DNA of 64,000 nucleotides from Aplidium turbinatum (taxonomy: Eukaryota > Chordata > Ascidiacea > Aplousobranchia > Polyclinidae), in NCBI GenBank assembly GCA_918807975.1, contig OU964924.1, forward strand, positions 4,972,501 to 5,036,500, in the 5' to 3' direction. Made by a program: the position numbers and the translations under genes. The notes under the pieces were generated by a model. It saw only the letters and a list, made by a program, of their open reading frames with translations. It did not search any database and was not told the origin of the DNA. Within the stretch, counting starts at the first letter, position 1. Every line of letters starts with the position of its first letter. Shown piece after piece: positions 60,001-62,603 of the stretch.

Positions 60001-62603
60001 CCACCCTACTGTTTAACGTTTAAAAGTTATAGATGGGTTTTTCTTAGAAGTGTCTTGATTTAAGGTTGGAGAATGTTATCATTAGCGGGCCGAATTATCC
60101 TCCAGTCGGCCTTGGATCAATGTACTGTATGTCGATTCAAATTATAAGTTAAATTTAAAATCTCAATTTATAGAAACGAAGTGGACAGAACAATTCGTTG
60201 TGTGGCTAGCCAACTTATGCAGTGCAGGATGGGAGGAAAAAGGAATAGACTGGACTTACTTCGTTTGCCATTCTTCAATATTAAGGTAAATTAGGTTACC
60301 GGTATAACTGTAACGACACTCCGGACTGAAAAGCACAAACTGAACAAGTTGGTAGAAGCACGATGCCGAGTAAATTATACGGTGGGAAACAGATCACATG
60401 AGGTGTAAAGTACAGGCATGATTGTAAAGTACAAGAATGTGACAAACAATTAGAATGTGACAATCAATGTTTAATCAGAATAATTTTAATTTTTTTGAAT
60501 TGTTATTTTATCAAATTAAGACTTAAGTGTATCGCCATTGAAGATTTTAAATTCACTGCGCAATGCGCATGCCAACAATAAACTTTGAAATCAAGTTTTT
60601 TAAATAAGAGTTTTTTGAAAAAGATTGAATGACTTGTTCGCAAAAAAAGGCAATCGGCTACTTTACCGTTTTGTTTTTTGTCTCAAATATCACATTCAAC
60701 CATTAATTTTCTTCTATCATCGACCAATTTGTATAGAAAAGTGTGTAACTTGGACCAGTGTGTAACTTGGACCAGTCCCCTTAATCAAAAATTAAAATCT
60801 TTTTATTGATATTTGTAAACACAGCATGAAAGAAACAATATAAAAGTCCGGATGTAAAAAAATTAGTTCATTTGGTTTTAAAACGTGGTCGAGAGTTTAG
60901 GATTTCTGGTTTTGGGTATGCTGATAGCTGATATTATTTTGGGTGGTCGGCCACTATGCGCTCACATGTTTTAAGCATGACTTTTAAGGCTTATGTGATG
61001 TTAGTATTATATTTGACCTACAAGGAGATGTTGCGATCAATTACAAGACATGACCAAATATAGAAGTCATAGGTTTGTCATTTTTAGCAATGCATGACAG
61101 TGTGTAACTTTGGCCAGTCATCTCACCCATTTTGTATGTTTTGACAAGAGCTTTTTATTCACGAGGCTTGTTTTTTCATGATTGTGTTGTTTTATTAAAG
61201 GCTTTTTATTGTTTAAACCTAATTTTAATATAAATTTTTAATAAAACACAAATACGCACCAAATGTGTAATTTGCACCATTTTAACTTCTTTTATTGTTT
61301 AATTATTCGGTATTTTGTTGTTGTATGTAGTTTATGTGTTCTGAGTTGGTTTGCAAGTGCCTAGAGTCTACCTGTGAGAAAAATAATACACATTGACCTG
61401 AAGTTGGCTGAGTTATAATTATTTTTCTTTAAGGGTTTAGAATACACACCTTTCCCATATCCGCTACACTTTGAACAAACTTGATACAAAAAAAGCCGAT
61501 TTCCTAGCAAAATATTCAGTAGAGTAACTTATTATTGTAGTAACTAAGTCTACGAAAAAAATCAACGAAGCTGCATAAGATAAACTACTTGCGCCGTTTT
61601 CTTGCAGGGGATGCTGTCGCTGTTGCGCAGACTTGTAACTCGTCCCGGAGAAAAAGTAAACAATGAAATCAACACATTTTGTTTCCATGCTCATCGAGAC
61701 GCGGCATACCCCCATGACGTCAAAGCGTTCTTGAATTATTGCGATGAAAATGTCCTGGATGATTTGCTCGACGAAGCAAGACGCTTCTACTACGCTTACG
61801 CATGGGCCCCAGATAGAGCAGGCATATGCAGGTAAAGCTTTGTTTAGGATAGGTTTTGATGAAAGGTCAAAGCTTGCCTTTGGAAAATAATGTGGAACGT
61901 TGTGCAGAAAAGTTTAAGATGAACGAGCCACATAGTATAAACAATTAAACATTGATCACAAATTAAATCTTTTTATAAATAATATATTGGTATGATAGAA
62001 CTTGAGTGCTTTAGTTTTTGCTTATATAGAGCCTACTTAATCCATTCTCTTCAGAGAGAACTCTTGCTTTTTTGGAAGAAAAATACCTTTTCTACTTGCT
62101 CCTTGCTAATTTTAACCTCTATCTTAGTGTTTTCTATTTTTATGAGTTTTTTTTCGACTTACGACAGATGACTTGTTTTGGAGCAATGATGATATTATTG
62201 ACACCGTGACCATATAATTCTCTCATCGGTCATGGTCATAGCCCTCTCCCATTTTTAAAAATGTTTTTACCCAATTTAAAATATTACCAAAACACATTCA
62301 ACTTGTGTATGATAAAACCTCTTGTGCTTGACCGGGCAAGTATCATCTATGACAACTTTATACCAGGCGTATAGTGGCGTTGATATTTTAAGCAATTCCC
62401 TTTACTCAGTTACAAATACATCATTTATACTTTCAGGGCCTTTAACGTGCTGAAGGAGTGGTTTATTAATGCTGCTAATACCCGTTGCAATTTTAACAAC
62501 CTCTTCGAGAAGGGACTCCCTGACCCAACAGCGCAGTATCTCAGAAGAGCTGTGGATATCGCACTTGCAACAGCTGAAACCTTGGAATCTTCGTCTTGTT
62601 CGG
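1..62603 (+). CDS. giant modular extracellular protein gene, partial at both ends (52 exons seen)
   Basis: Seen: 52 exons on one strand, each with AG acceptor and GT donor, whose phases join without conflict. Order: Ly6 (end), Ly6 x3, CUB x3, D copy A, CUB, D copy B, LDLa, linker, LDLa, D copy C, linker, D copy D, C-terminal region. All module borders are phase 1; inside modules the phases differ (CUB 1-0-1; D 1-0-2-0-0-2-1). Known: Ly6, CUB and LDLa are extracellular, disulfide-bonded ligand-binding folds, and phase-1 borders are typical of exon-shuffled secreted proteins. Inference: a secreted or membrane-anchored recognition or adhesion protein. The first exon, signal peptide and any anchor lie outside the window. 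It could be two adjacent genes; I saw no start, stop or polyadenylation signal between modules, which favours one. Exons are listed in the module entries. Confidence 0.75.
91..1204. other. intron, no gene seen
   Basis: Between Ly6-like domains 0 and 1. It holds only small hairpins (GACAACTAGAATTATCTAGTTGTC with one mismatch near 292; ATGGTACGCGGGTGTACCAT near 492) and GGTATACG repeats near 350. Nothing coding recognised. Confidence 0.6.
1205..2628 (+). CDS. Ly6/uPAR-like domain 1 (exons 1205-1354 and 2362-2628)
   Basis: Two exons, both phase 1 at each end (150 and 267 nt). The first carries three cysteines ([18 protein letters not shown]). The second carries seven, ending in the Ly6 signature [13 protein letters not shown], then a Thr/Ser-rich tail of about 40 residues likely to be O-glycosylated. 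Ten cysteines is the full Ly6/three-finger complement (known for the family). The acceptor at 1204 and donor at 1355 are clean; the second exon is preceded by AAATAG. It is close in sequence to domain 3 and less like domain 2. Role: probable extracellular ligand or protein binding; no partner can be inferred. Confidence 0.85.
1471..1756 (+). repeat. tRNA-derived SINE, family 2, copy 1
   Basis: The head reads CATTGGCTCAGTCATTACGC with GTTGGTTCGACTCTCGG as box B, then a body shared with 39489-39968 (GAATAATTCCCCAGCAACAA, CTTCACTCTGTCAATCTCGG) and a short (ACCA) tail. Lies in the intron of Ly6-like domain 1. Confidence 0.72.
3422..3971 (+). CDS. Ly6/uPAR-like domain 2 (exons 3422-3571 and 3774-3971)
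   Basis: Exons of 150 and 198 nt, phase 1 throughout. The first has three cysteines ([18 protein letters not shown]). The second has seven and closes with [16 protein letters not shown] and a short Thr/Ser tail. The first exon has two possible acceptors three bases apart (3422 or 3425); 3422 matches the 150-nt length of its paralogues. This type-2 domain differs clearly from domains 1 and 3 but almost equals the fragment at 1-90. The intron between the two exons is only about 200 bp. Confidence 0.85.
4366..5496 (+). CDS. Ly6/uPAR-like domain 3 (exons 4366-4515 and 5239-5496)
   Basis: Exons of 150 and 258 nt. The first reads [12 protein letters not shown] and contains [12 protein letters not shown]. 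The second has the [12 protein letters not shown] block and ends [13 protein letters not shown], then a long Thr/Ser-rich tail. Ten cysteines are kept, but the Asn that normally follows the last cysteine in Ly6 domains (CN) is His here. That Asn helps hold the three-finger core in the known family, so this copy may be structurally relaxed. The tail leads directly into CUB1. A tRNA-derived SINE sits in the intron between the two exons. Confidence 0.85.
4674..4835 (+). repeat. tRNA-derived SINE, family 3, copy 1
   Basis: GGCTGCATAGCCGAATGGTG, then GCCGGTTCGACACCGCTC as box B, and CAGTTGTATCTTTGGAAAGA, CACTTAAATC. Resembles a tRNA with a long variable arm (Leu/Ser type). In the intron of Ly6-like domain 3. 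Confidence 0.68.
6150..7288 (+). CDS. CUB domain 1 (exons 6150-6331 and 7147-7288)
   Basis: First exon 182 nt (phase 1 to 0), second 142 nt (phase 0 to 1), together about 108 residues, a normal CUB length. CUB hallmarks: ACGFNATA start, [18 protein letters not shown], then TERCCDELT at the exon border and IQENGEV...YTFRG, ending [11 protein letters not shown] domains are beta-sandwiches that bind protein or glycan ligands. Oddity: the third and fourth cysteines are adjacent (CC), and the usual later cysteine of the FCG block is missing (FRG here). Confidence 0.88.
7602..7697 (+). CDS. Thr-rich linker exon after CUB1
   Basis: A 96-nt phase 1-1 exon. It begins [16 protein letters not shown] and continues as almost pure threonine and alanine. 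It has no fold and is probably an O-glycosylated spacer between CUB1 and CUB2. The ACA/GCA codon run makes it a likely site of length variation. Confidence 0.8.
8178..9284 (+). CDS. CUB domain 2 (exons 8178-8359 and 9143-9284)
   Basis: Same exon lengths and phases as CUB1 (182 and 142 nt). Motifs: [35 protein letters not shown], then [13 protein letters not shown] and a GFELRYR end. The vicinal CC pair is again present. The 780-bp intron between the halves carries a tRNA-derived SINE. High similarity to CUB1 indicates origin by tandem duplication. Confidence 0.88.
8651..8902 (+). repeat. tRNA-derived SINE, family 1, copy 1
   Basis: Starts with a tRNA-like head (GGATGGCAGTGGGTAAGGC, then CCTGGTTTGAATCCTCG as box B) and continues CACCGCTCACCTCTACCCAG to GTATGGGACTCAC. 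Shared over about 250 bp with 11519-11765 and, inverted, 17333-17567. Lies in the CUB2 intron. Confidence 0.75.
10452..10511 (+). CDS. Pro/Ala/Thr-rich linker exon after CUB2
   Basis: A 60-nt phase 1-1 exon reading [20 protein letters not shown]. It is a short flexible spacer joining CUB2 to CUB3, placed by its TATAG acceptor, its GTAAGT donor and the chained phase. Confidence 0.7.
10981..11078. repeat. short tandem repeat region (GATGTTTT)n and (CATA)n
   Basis: Imperfect copies of CTGATGTTTTAA / TGTGATGTTTTGATG, ending in a run of (CATA). Lies in the intron between the CUB2 linker and CUB3. Confidence 0.8.
11519..11765 (+). repeat. tRNA-derived SINE, family 1, copy 2
   Basis: The tRNA-like head has box B CTGGTTCGTCTCCCGG, then CACCGCTCACCTCTACCTAG and the tail ATCAAGTATGGGACTCAC. 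It ends about 30 bp before the CUB3 first exon. Confidence 0.75.
11796..16830 (+). CDS. CUB domain 3 (exons 11796-11986 and 16686-16830)
   Basis: First exon 191 nt, second 145 nt, same phases as the other CUBs. Motifs: [46 protein letters not shown], then [15 protein letters not shown] and RRGFSWRYR. It is the most divergent CUB: the paired cysteines are CNAC rather than CC, and the donor (GTGCTT) is weak. Its intron is the longest inside any CUB here (about 4.7 kb) because it contains a SINE split by a 3.9-kb hAT transposon. Confidence 0.82.
12223..12356 (-). repeat. tRNA-derived SINE, family 3, copy 2
   Basis: Reverse complement of the same family: AAGTGTCTTTGCCGAGACAC, then GAGCGGTGTCAAACACACG (box B inverted) and GTTCTCACCGCTCAG. 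Confidence 0.62.
12615..16520 (-). mobile_element. hAT-superfamily DNA transposon, apparently complete (3.9 kb)
   Basis: The ends are perfect inverts (TAGGGTGGGCC / GGCCCACCCTA), flanked by an identical 8-bp target duplication TTGCTCAG at 12607-12614 and 16521-16528. The duplication fits the nTnnnnAn pattern known for many hAT elements. The inverted repeats are unusually long: similarity with few interruptions runs about 450 bp in from each end and resumes to roughly 13190 and 15850, close to the gene. One transposase gene lies between. The element sits inside a SINE in the CUB3 intron. Confidence 0.9.
13459..15687 (-). CDS. hAT-type transposase, 742 aa, uninterrupted
   Basis: The minus-strand ORF starts at ATG 15685-15687. 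A Cys cluster at residues 121-132 (CCKC...CTC) may be a zinc knuckle. RNase H-like hAT signatures follow in the expected order: FDG (D314), [10 protein letters not shown] (D388), CLLH (the hAT CxxH motif, 417-420), [11 protein letters not shown] (RW at 512-513), and AVER (E697) near the end as the likely third acidic residue. The length is typical of hAT. The N-terminal half has an acidic Ser-rich stretch near 205-225. It matches a group of long hAT-like proteins I recall from invertebrates; subgroup not certain. Its full length suggests recent activity. It is unrelated to the host gene. Confidence 0.85.
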   Translation of the reverse strand: MATRSASECPIFGPANELSLRNLPTYEDVMRYYQFVRIHLREKKEPTFQAITQIVDEKLQYLWKLASIPHLSQKRICFMIKSYKEKMNNLLKSKSRGGPKFQQNLEQMKESAKQTLFDIGCCKCSNFQQCTCPQENRVPVTEQQFLLDQRTTRIMVIDKLDKSTTKSNFKRLQRRVARSEQFHSLREDPGAGTSRALVKTPSTSYSSSETLSSNEESCGDDDDYQPSFASENPRKSKATSSLVVFAESCDRTSISDRSAALIASSLLQDAGVVTDSESQSVIDKNKVRRARKKLRLTTQTESIMCLNLQSIYFDGRKDQTIKQDEIAGRLRKHFAVEEHITLIEEPSSHFIGHFTAANGSSVSIATGILEYLGSNKISYDNVMAIGCDGTAVNTGQKGGVIKLLEDHFQKPLQWLICLLHGNELPLRHLIKELDGNTSGPDSFTGPIGKQLATVTQLDVVKYKAVPAPEIEIDENDLSTDQKYLLHMHRAVKSGEISIHFASRSPGMMNHSRWLTTANRILRLYVASNEPSAVLVELVDYIMNVYIPVWFAIKKESNFTNGPKHFFNILHSAQKLSNKARNIVNKVLQRNAFYAHPENILIAMICDTEEYVRELGWRRIFNSRILSSHSTRQRKFTLPILQFSSERYFEMIDWQNIPVTEPPMMRGVDSSVIEEHIKTKMPPQQLFPMFPCHTQAVERTIKLVTDASSHVVDSIERDGYIKAKLQSRKKIPRFQLKQDFMIH
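17333..17567 (-). repeat. tRNA-derived SINE, family 1, copy 3
   Basis: Reverse orientation: GAGTCCCATA at its left, CGGGAGTCGAACCAGGATTG (box B inverted) at its right. Same 250-bp body as the two plus-strand copies. Confidence 0.75.
18381..18431 (+). CDS. Pro-rich linker exon between CUB3 and D copy A
   Basis: A 51-nt phase 1-1 exon reading [17 protein letters not shown], with acceptor TTTCAG and donor GTAAGT. It is a short proline hinge. Its counterpart after CUB4 is the exon at 31416-31463. Confidence 0.65.
19415..19566. repeat. foldback of Penelope-tail type
   Basis: AATGTAGACACTAAATTCATG and AAACGTTTCGAAAACTAAATT are repeated in reverse complement at 19520-19562 around a centre rich in CATCATCAG. 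The GAAACGTTT / ATGATGAAGGCAA words are typical of Penelope-like tails. No coding part. Confidence 0.45.
19668..29038 (+). CDS. D module copy A, unnamed domain (6 exons)
   Basis: Exons: 19668-19819, 21641-21699, 24879-24975, 27327-27488, 28572-28708, 28926-29038 (152, 59, 97, 162, 137, 113 nt), about 240 residues with no cysteine. Exon 1 has [15 protein letters not shown], then GWYAYQYDG and [14 protein letters not shown]. Exon 2 ends IDVRYNELY. Exon 3 has [13 protein letters not shown]. Exon 4 begins [13 protein letters not shown] and has DPNILEVYF. Exon 5 ends [12 protein letters not shown]. Exon 6 is a helix-like FMLQAIST segment plus a Pro/Thr tail. I do not recognise a named domain; the DGG-x-DMYDGGN motif resembles ones I recall in uncharacterised invertebrate extracellular proteins (memory, not checked). 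Exon 2 was found by aligning to copies B-D and is the least certain. A Penelope-like element lies between exons 2 and 3. Confidence 0.8.
20040..20190 (-). repeat. tRNA-derived SINE, family 3, copy 3
   Basis: GGGACGCCGTTCCTCAATCG, AAGCGTCTTGCCAAGACAC, GCAGTGTCGAACTGGTGCC (box B inverted) and CTTCCACTTGGCTAACGG (box A inverted). A further scrap of the family lies at 29430-29472. Confidence 0.65.
22131..23006 (+). pseudogene. Penelope-like RT thumb and GIY-YIG endonuclease remnant
   Basis: The first block has [20 protein letters not shown] and a following Tyr-Lys-Lys / Leu-Pro-His region, matching the end of a Penelope reverse transcriptase. The second block has a Cys-bearing lead-in ([20 protein letters not shown]) and [20 protein letters not shown], the GIY-YIG core with catalytic-type Tyr and Arg residues, ending [14 protein letters not shown] where the hAT inserted. 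It lacks most RT motifs and is not functional. Confidence 0.8.
23007..24418 (+). mobile_element. hAT-Buster-like transposon, internally deleted (1.4 kb)
   Basis: The ends are CAGTGCTCTTCAACC and GGTTGAAGAGCACTG, with an exact 8-bp target duplication AACTACGT (22999-23006, 24419-24426). The central TA fits the nnnTAnnn preference known for Buster hATs. Near the left end are several GGTGCACC-type words. It carries only the first part of a transposase and interrupts the GIY-YIG frame of the Penelope-like element, so it is younger than that element. Confidence 0.88.
23529..24302 (+). pseudogene. hAT transposase N-terminal fragment (257 aa)
   Basis: Starts [20 protein letters not shown]-type zinc finger follows (CLFCAVKY ... 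HLQKQHPEH), then the hAT region with [20 protein letters not shown] containing the first catalytic Asp (LDETTD). It stops after NNVQQQNSH; the CxxH, RW and dimerisation parts are absent. It resembles ZBED5/FAM200-like transposases. At about 40% of full length it would need a transposase from elsewhere to move. Confidence 0.8.
25702..26908. mobile_element. putative DNA transposon, 1.2 kb, inverted ends
   Basis: AGCTCTGCCGTGATTT and AATATCCGCCATTTT on the left reappear inverted on the right (AAAATGGCGGATATT, AAATCACGGCAGAGCT). I could not find a clear target duplication, and no transposase is evident. The interior is rich in TAGGCCTAC-type words. Confidence 0.6.
28110..28225 (-). repeat. tRNA-derived SINE, family 4, diverged copy
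   Basis: GACCCGACAGGGTATCAAAC and CCACCGATTCAGAGGCCGAC match the head of the SINE at 16560-16630. Divergent. Lies in the intron before exon 5 of D copy A. Confidence 0.5.
29816..29878 (+). CDS. Thr/Ser-rich linker exon before CUB4
   Basis: A 63-nt phase 1-1 exon reading [20 protein letters not shown]. It is a mucin-like spacer between D copy A and CUB4. Confidence 0.75.
30259..31463 (+). CDS. CUB domain 4 and linker (exons 30259-30440, 31157-31298, 31416-31463)
   Basis: CUB halves of 182 and 142 nt with the same phases as CUB1 and CUB2: [38 protein letters not shown], then [13 protein letters not shown] and DRGFTATFR. The vicinal CC pair is present. A 48-nt linker ([15 protein letters not shown]) follows. 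The 117-bp intron 31299-31415 is a multiple of three with no stop in frame, so retention would insert 39 residues; a regular splice is more likely given the good donor and TGCAG acceptor. Several N-glycosylation sequons are present (NAT, NNS, NFT). Confidence 0.85.
31916..38334 (+). CDS. D module copy B, unnamed domain (6 exons)
   Basis: Exons: 31916-32067, 33262-33305, 34002-34098, 35222-35383, 35619-35755, 38234-38334 (152, 44, 97, 162, 137, 101 nt), about 231 residues with no cysteine. Motifs: [75 protein letters not shown] and [31 protein letters not shown]. It shares exon lengths with copy A in exons 1, 3, 4 and 5, so A and B form one subtype. Exon 2 is 15 nt shorter than in the other copies. 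Its introns hold a 497-bp hAT MITE, two 75-bp foldbacks, a Penelope-type terminal piece and a LINE fossil. Confidence 0.85.
32276..32772. mobile_element. 497-bp hAT-type MITE
   Basis: The ends CAGGGATATCTAGAGAAGGGG and CCCCTTTTTTTAGATATCCCTG, with GGATACGAAGGCT inverted just inside, lie between exact 8-bp repeats GAGTAGTA (32268-32275, 32773-32780). No coding sequence. It lies in the first intron of D copy B. Confidence 0.85.
32872..32938. repeat. tandem repeat of a 14-15 bp unit
   Basis: Five near-perfect copies of AAGTTGGTTCTAAAA. In the first intron of D copy B, just before the 75-bp foldback. Confidence 0.85.
32979..33053. repeat. 75-bp foldback, copy 1
   Basis: Starts AGCCACTTTATCTGATC and ends in the inverse AAATAAAGTGGCT, with CAGATC / GATCTG words inside. 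Same length and ends as 34954-35028. Confidence 0.75.
34741..34948. repeat. solo terminal segment of the Penelope-like family
   Basis: GAGTTTCGCTTTTAGCAGC, then GCCTGATGCTGCGAGTTCGC and CTAGTCATGTGCTATTACG match 21961-22125, the left end of the element in D copy A; the last 30 bp also match the inner edge of that element's right end. No coding sequence is left. It contains a small hairpin (TTCGCT / AGCGAA). Confidence 0.65.
34954..35028. repeat. 75-bp foldback, copy 2
   Basis: CACTTTATCTGGTTCTGATC and its exact inverse GATCAGAACCAGATAAAGTG are 20-bp perfect arms. Copy 1 lies 2 kb upstream. Probably a tiny MITE family. Confidence 0.78.
36755..37918 (-). mobile_element. jockey-like LINE, 3' part, heavily decayed
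   Basis: Read on the minus strand, pieces of a non-LTR reverse transcriptase appear in order: a [19 protein letters not shown] region near 37900, a FNIY/YLGVKLD-like region, then [20 protein letters not shown] near 37330 and a [15 protein letters not shown] block near 36990. The frame is broken many times. It is an old 5'-truncated copy in the last intron of D copy B. Confidence 0.65.
37919..37981. repeat. inverted repeat around AACGACCCTTA
   Basis: TCTCAACGACCCTTA and TAAGGGTCGTTGAGA, about 33 bases apart, next to the LINE fossil. GGGTCGTTG words also start repeats at 41398 and 52641, suggesting a shared MITE end. Confidence 0.55.
38988..39028. repeat. perfect 14-bp hairpin
   Basis: GGCCACATACTATG and CATAGTATGTGGCC separated by 13 bases. 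In the intron before LDLa1. Confidence 0.7.
39230..39361 (+). CDS. LDL-receptor class A domain 1 (LDLa1)
   Basis: A 132-nt phase 1-1 exon encoding about 44 residues: [40 protein letters not shown]. The acidic CDGDxDCxDGSDExxC block is the known calcium-binding core of LDLa repeats. There are eight cysteines instead of the usual six; the extra pair (MC before the first canonical Cys, and the middle one of CDDCRC) could form an extra disulfide. LDLa2 is close to a direct copy. Confidence 0.93.
39489..39968 (+). repeat. tRNA-derived SINE, family 2, copy 2, with internal tandem duplication
   Basis: The head GCCGGTAGCTCAGTTGGTTAG is a clear tRNA box A. The body contains two direct copies of a 163-bp unit (39577-39739 and 39740-39902) differing at very few bases, and the tail is (AATC)n. 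The corresponding intron after LDLa2 lacks it, giving an empty site. Confidence 0.8.
40352..40471 (+). CDS. Thr/Ser-rich linker exon after LDLa1
   Basis: A 120-nt phase 1-1 exon ([20 protein letters not shown], ending ADLLLE). It is paralogous to the linker at 51559-51720, together with about 1.4 kb of flanking intron. The next exon of the duplicated block is dead (41694), so this linker must splice on to LDLa2 at 42056, which the phases allow. Confidence 0.75.
40828..41037. repeat. near-palindromic 210-bp element, copy 1
   Basis: The left half (ATACCATAAACAGTTGACTG ... ACAGAATAATAGCATAATAA) is inverted in the right half (TTATTATGTTATTATTCTGT ... GTTTATGGCAT). A paralogue lies at 52072-52288 in the matching intron, so it predates the segmental duplication. 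Confidence 0.78.
41694..41770 (+). pseudogene. truncated first exon of a D module (dead exon)
   Basis: The acceptor TTCTTAG and the start [20 protein letters not shown] match the first exon of D copy D (52963) almost base for base, but the similarity ends abruptly near 41764, before the YDG and [11 protein letters not shown] motifs, and the frame then closes with a TAA a few codons later. Exons 2-6 of the module are absent. It is the broken edge of a segmental duplication; a 155-bp palindrome follows. Confidence 0.8.
41855..42009. repeat. 155-bp near-perfect palindrome
   Basis: ATATAGTTATTACTATCTGA ... CACCTAACGGATC on the left, its inverse on the right, with CAAATAGAATTATTCTATTTG at the centre. 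There is almost no spacer, so it could extrude as a cruciform. It lies between the dead D exon and LDLa2. Confidence 0.85.
42056..42187 (+). CDS. LDL-receptor class A domain 2 (LDLa2)
   Basis: A 132-nt phase 1-1 exon: [40 protein letters not shown], then donor GTAAGT. It keeps all eight cysteines of LDLa1 and the calcium-binding acidic residues, with Glu for Asp in CDGE. The flanking introns match those of LDLa1, showing a segmental duplication. No linker exon follows it; it splices in phase to D copy C exon 1. Confidence 0.92.
43280..50658 (+). CDS. D module copy C, unnamed domain (6 exons)
   Basis: Exons: 43280-43440, 43892-43950, 44474-44573, 45465-45626, 45935-46065, 50585-50658 (161, 59, 100, 162, 131, 74 nt), about 229 residues. 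Motifs: [87 protein letters not shown] and [36 protein letters not shown]. Same exon lengths as copy D, forming subtype C/D. It has one cysteine, in exon 4. The last intron (about 4.5 kb) holds a stack of nested hAT MITEs. Confidence 0.87.
47237..48534. mobile_element. nested hAT-type MITE, level 2
   Basis: The ends CAGTGCTTCCACTTTT and AAAAGTGGAAGCGCTG have an exact 8-bp duplication GAACTGAC (47229-47236, 48535-48542). The interior is rich in repeated ATTACCACA / TTACCACA words near both ends. It is interrupted by the element at 47670. Confidence 0.85.
47670..48145. mobile_element. nested hAT-type MITE, level 3 (GTAGCCAGG ends)
   Basis: The ends CAGTAGCTAAGCCAGG and CCTGGCTACGCCACTA lie between exact 8-bp repeats CAAAGTAC (47662-47669, 48146-48153). 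A poly-C run of more than ten bases sits just inside the right end. The interior is homologous to 48758-48985. Confidence 0.82.
48687..49140. mobile_element. nested hAT-type MITE (CAGTGCCGGTC ends)
   Basis: Termini CAGTGCCGGTC / GACCGGCACTG, with ATCACAGC on both sides (48680-48687 sharing one base with the end, and 49141-49148). GCGGGCC words occur near both ends. It sits in the outer element and contains the fragment at 48758. Confidence 0.8.
48758..48985. mobile_element. partial MITE related to 47670-48145
   Basis: Begins CAGTAGCGTAGCTAGG, followed by ATTTTGAAAGGG and the shared interior (TTGCATTCTGAGAGCAT, GTGTCATAGCAAAACGAT). The right terminus is missing. It is inserted inside 48687-49140. 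Confidence 0.65.
51559..51720 (+). CDS. Thr/Ser-rich linker exon before D copy D
   Basis: A 162-nt phase 1-1 exon with an internal short repeat ([14 protein letters not shown]), ending [10 protein letters not shown]. It is a longer paralogue of 40352-40471; the extra length comes from repeat units and an extra Thr/Asn/Ser stretch. It is likely an O-glycosylated spacer. Confidence 0.78.
52072..52288. repeat. near-palindromic element, copy 2
   Basis: Same foldback as 40828-41037, at the equivalent place in the intron between the linker and D copy D. Confidence 0.78.
52963..56186 (+). CDS. D module copy D, unnamed domain (6 exons)
   Basis: Exons: 52963-53123, 53565-53623, 53949-54048, 55101-55262, 55583-55713, 56113-56186 (161, 59, 100, 162, 131, 74 nt), about 229 residues. 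Motifs: [55 protein letters not shown]; the same exon 3 and 4 cores as copy [28 protein letters not shown]. This is the most compact copy (3.2 kb) since its introns escaped large insertions. Its last exon ends at a GTGAGT donor in phase 1 and joins 56529. Confidence 0.88.
55495..55575. repeat. A/T low-complexity tandem repeat
   Basis: Repeated AATTTATTTTT units directly upstream of exon 5 of D copy D; absent from the matching place in copy C. Confidence 0.7.
55750..55895. repeat. decayed terminal segment of the Penelope-like family
   Basis: GAGTTTCACTTTTAGCAGC, TTGCTTACTTCACAATGTAG and GGATGTTGCGAGTTTGCAGC match the segments at 21961 and 34741. The second half folds back on the first (AACCTGTTTAGCC.. 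versus ..ACTAAAACAGGT), forming a hairpin not seen in the other copies. Confidence 0.55.
56529..62603 (+). CDS. Cys-bearing C-terminal region (exons 56529-56673, 60174-60285, 61608-61831, 62437-62603)
   Basis: Four exons whose phases chain (1-2, 2-0, 0-2, 2-1) to about 215 residues with no stop. Cysteines, ten in all: FLPSC, VFRC, GPETC; TIRC, LMQC; NTFCF, LNYC, AGIC; NTRC, SSSC. The middle is strongly alpha-helical in character ([54 protein letters not shown]). I recognise no named domain. It is probably a disulfide-stapled helical extracellular domain. It is followed by more sequence: candidate further exons lie at 63990 (splice in phase) or 63758. A long foldback transposon sits in the first intron. 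Confidence 0.7.
56751..56913. mobile_element. complete 163-bp hAT-type MITE
   Basis: CAGTGGCGTAGCTAGGG and its inverse CCCTAGCTACGCCACTG, flanked by exact 8-bp repeats CCTTGCCA (56743-56750, 56914-56921). Same end family as 47670 and 48758. Confidence 0.88.
57904..58669 (-). mobile_element. hAT relic with transposase C-terminus, nested
   Basis: The ends CAGGGGTGGGGAACC and GGTTCCCCACCCCTG have flanking 8-mers ATATAGAA / AAATAGAA. On the minus strand, 58053-58457 encodes the hAT dimerisation region: [36 protein letters not shown]. Only the last part of the transposase remains. It is inserted in the left part of the foldback element 57534-60008. Confidence 0.82.
58740..59300 (+). mobile_element. 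Penelope-like element fragment with GIY-YIG domain
   Basis: 58761-59051 reads [20 protein letters not shown], then [30 protein letters not shown], the second half of a GIY-YIG endonuclease of Penelope-like type. The following 250 bp ends in a tail with CCTGAAGAGGACATGTCG and ACGTTCG, as at other Penelope tails here. 5'-truncated; nested within the foldback element. Confidence 0.75.
60303..60470 (-). repeat. Penelope-type 3' tail, copy 1
   Basis: Starts CTGTAACGACACTCCGGACT and includes ATGCCGAGTAAATTATACGG and repeated TGTAAAGTACA words. It is shared almost base for base with 62965-63140. It lies in the C-terminal intron, directly after exon 60174-60285. Confidence 0.55.
60738..60778. repeat. 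tandem repeat GTGTAACTTGGACCAGT x2
   Basis: Two adjacent copies of a 17-bp unit. Related words recur at 61101 (GTGTGTAACTTTGGCCAGT) and 61263 (ATGTGTAATTTGCACCA), so this may be the end of an unrecognised repeat. Confidence 0.5.

Larger units (their letters stand above)
57534..60008. mobile_element. long foldback element with TAGGGTGGCTCG ends
   Basis: The termini TAGGGTGGCTCGTTTTGAAC and its inverse (CGAGCCACCCTA) are flanked by 8-bp near-duplicates TTGTTTAA / CTGTTTAA. The arms are similar over roughly 230 bp, and a second inverted pair lies at about 59390-59515 versus 59690-59800. The ends resemble those of the hAT at 12615 (TAGGGTGGGCC). No transposase of its own is visible. Inside are a small hAT (57904) and a Penelope-like fragment (58740-59300). 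Confidence 0.75.
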
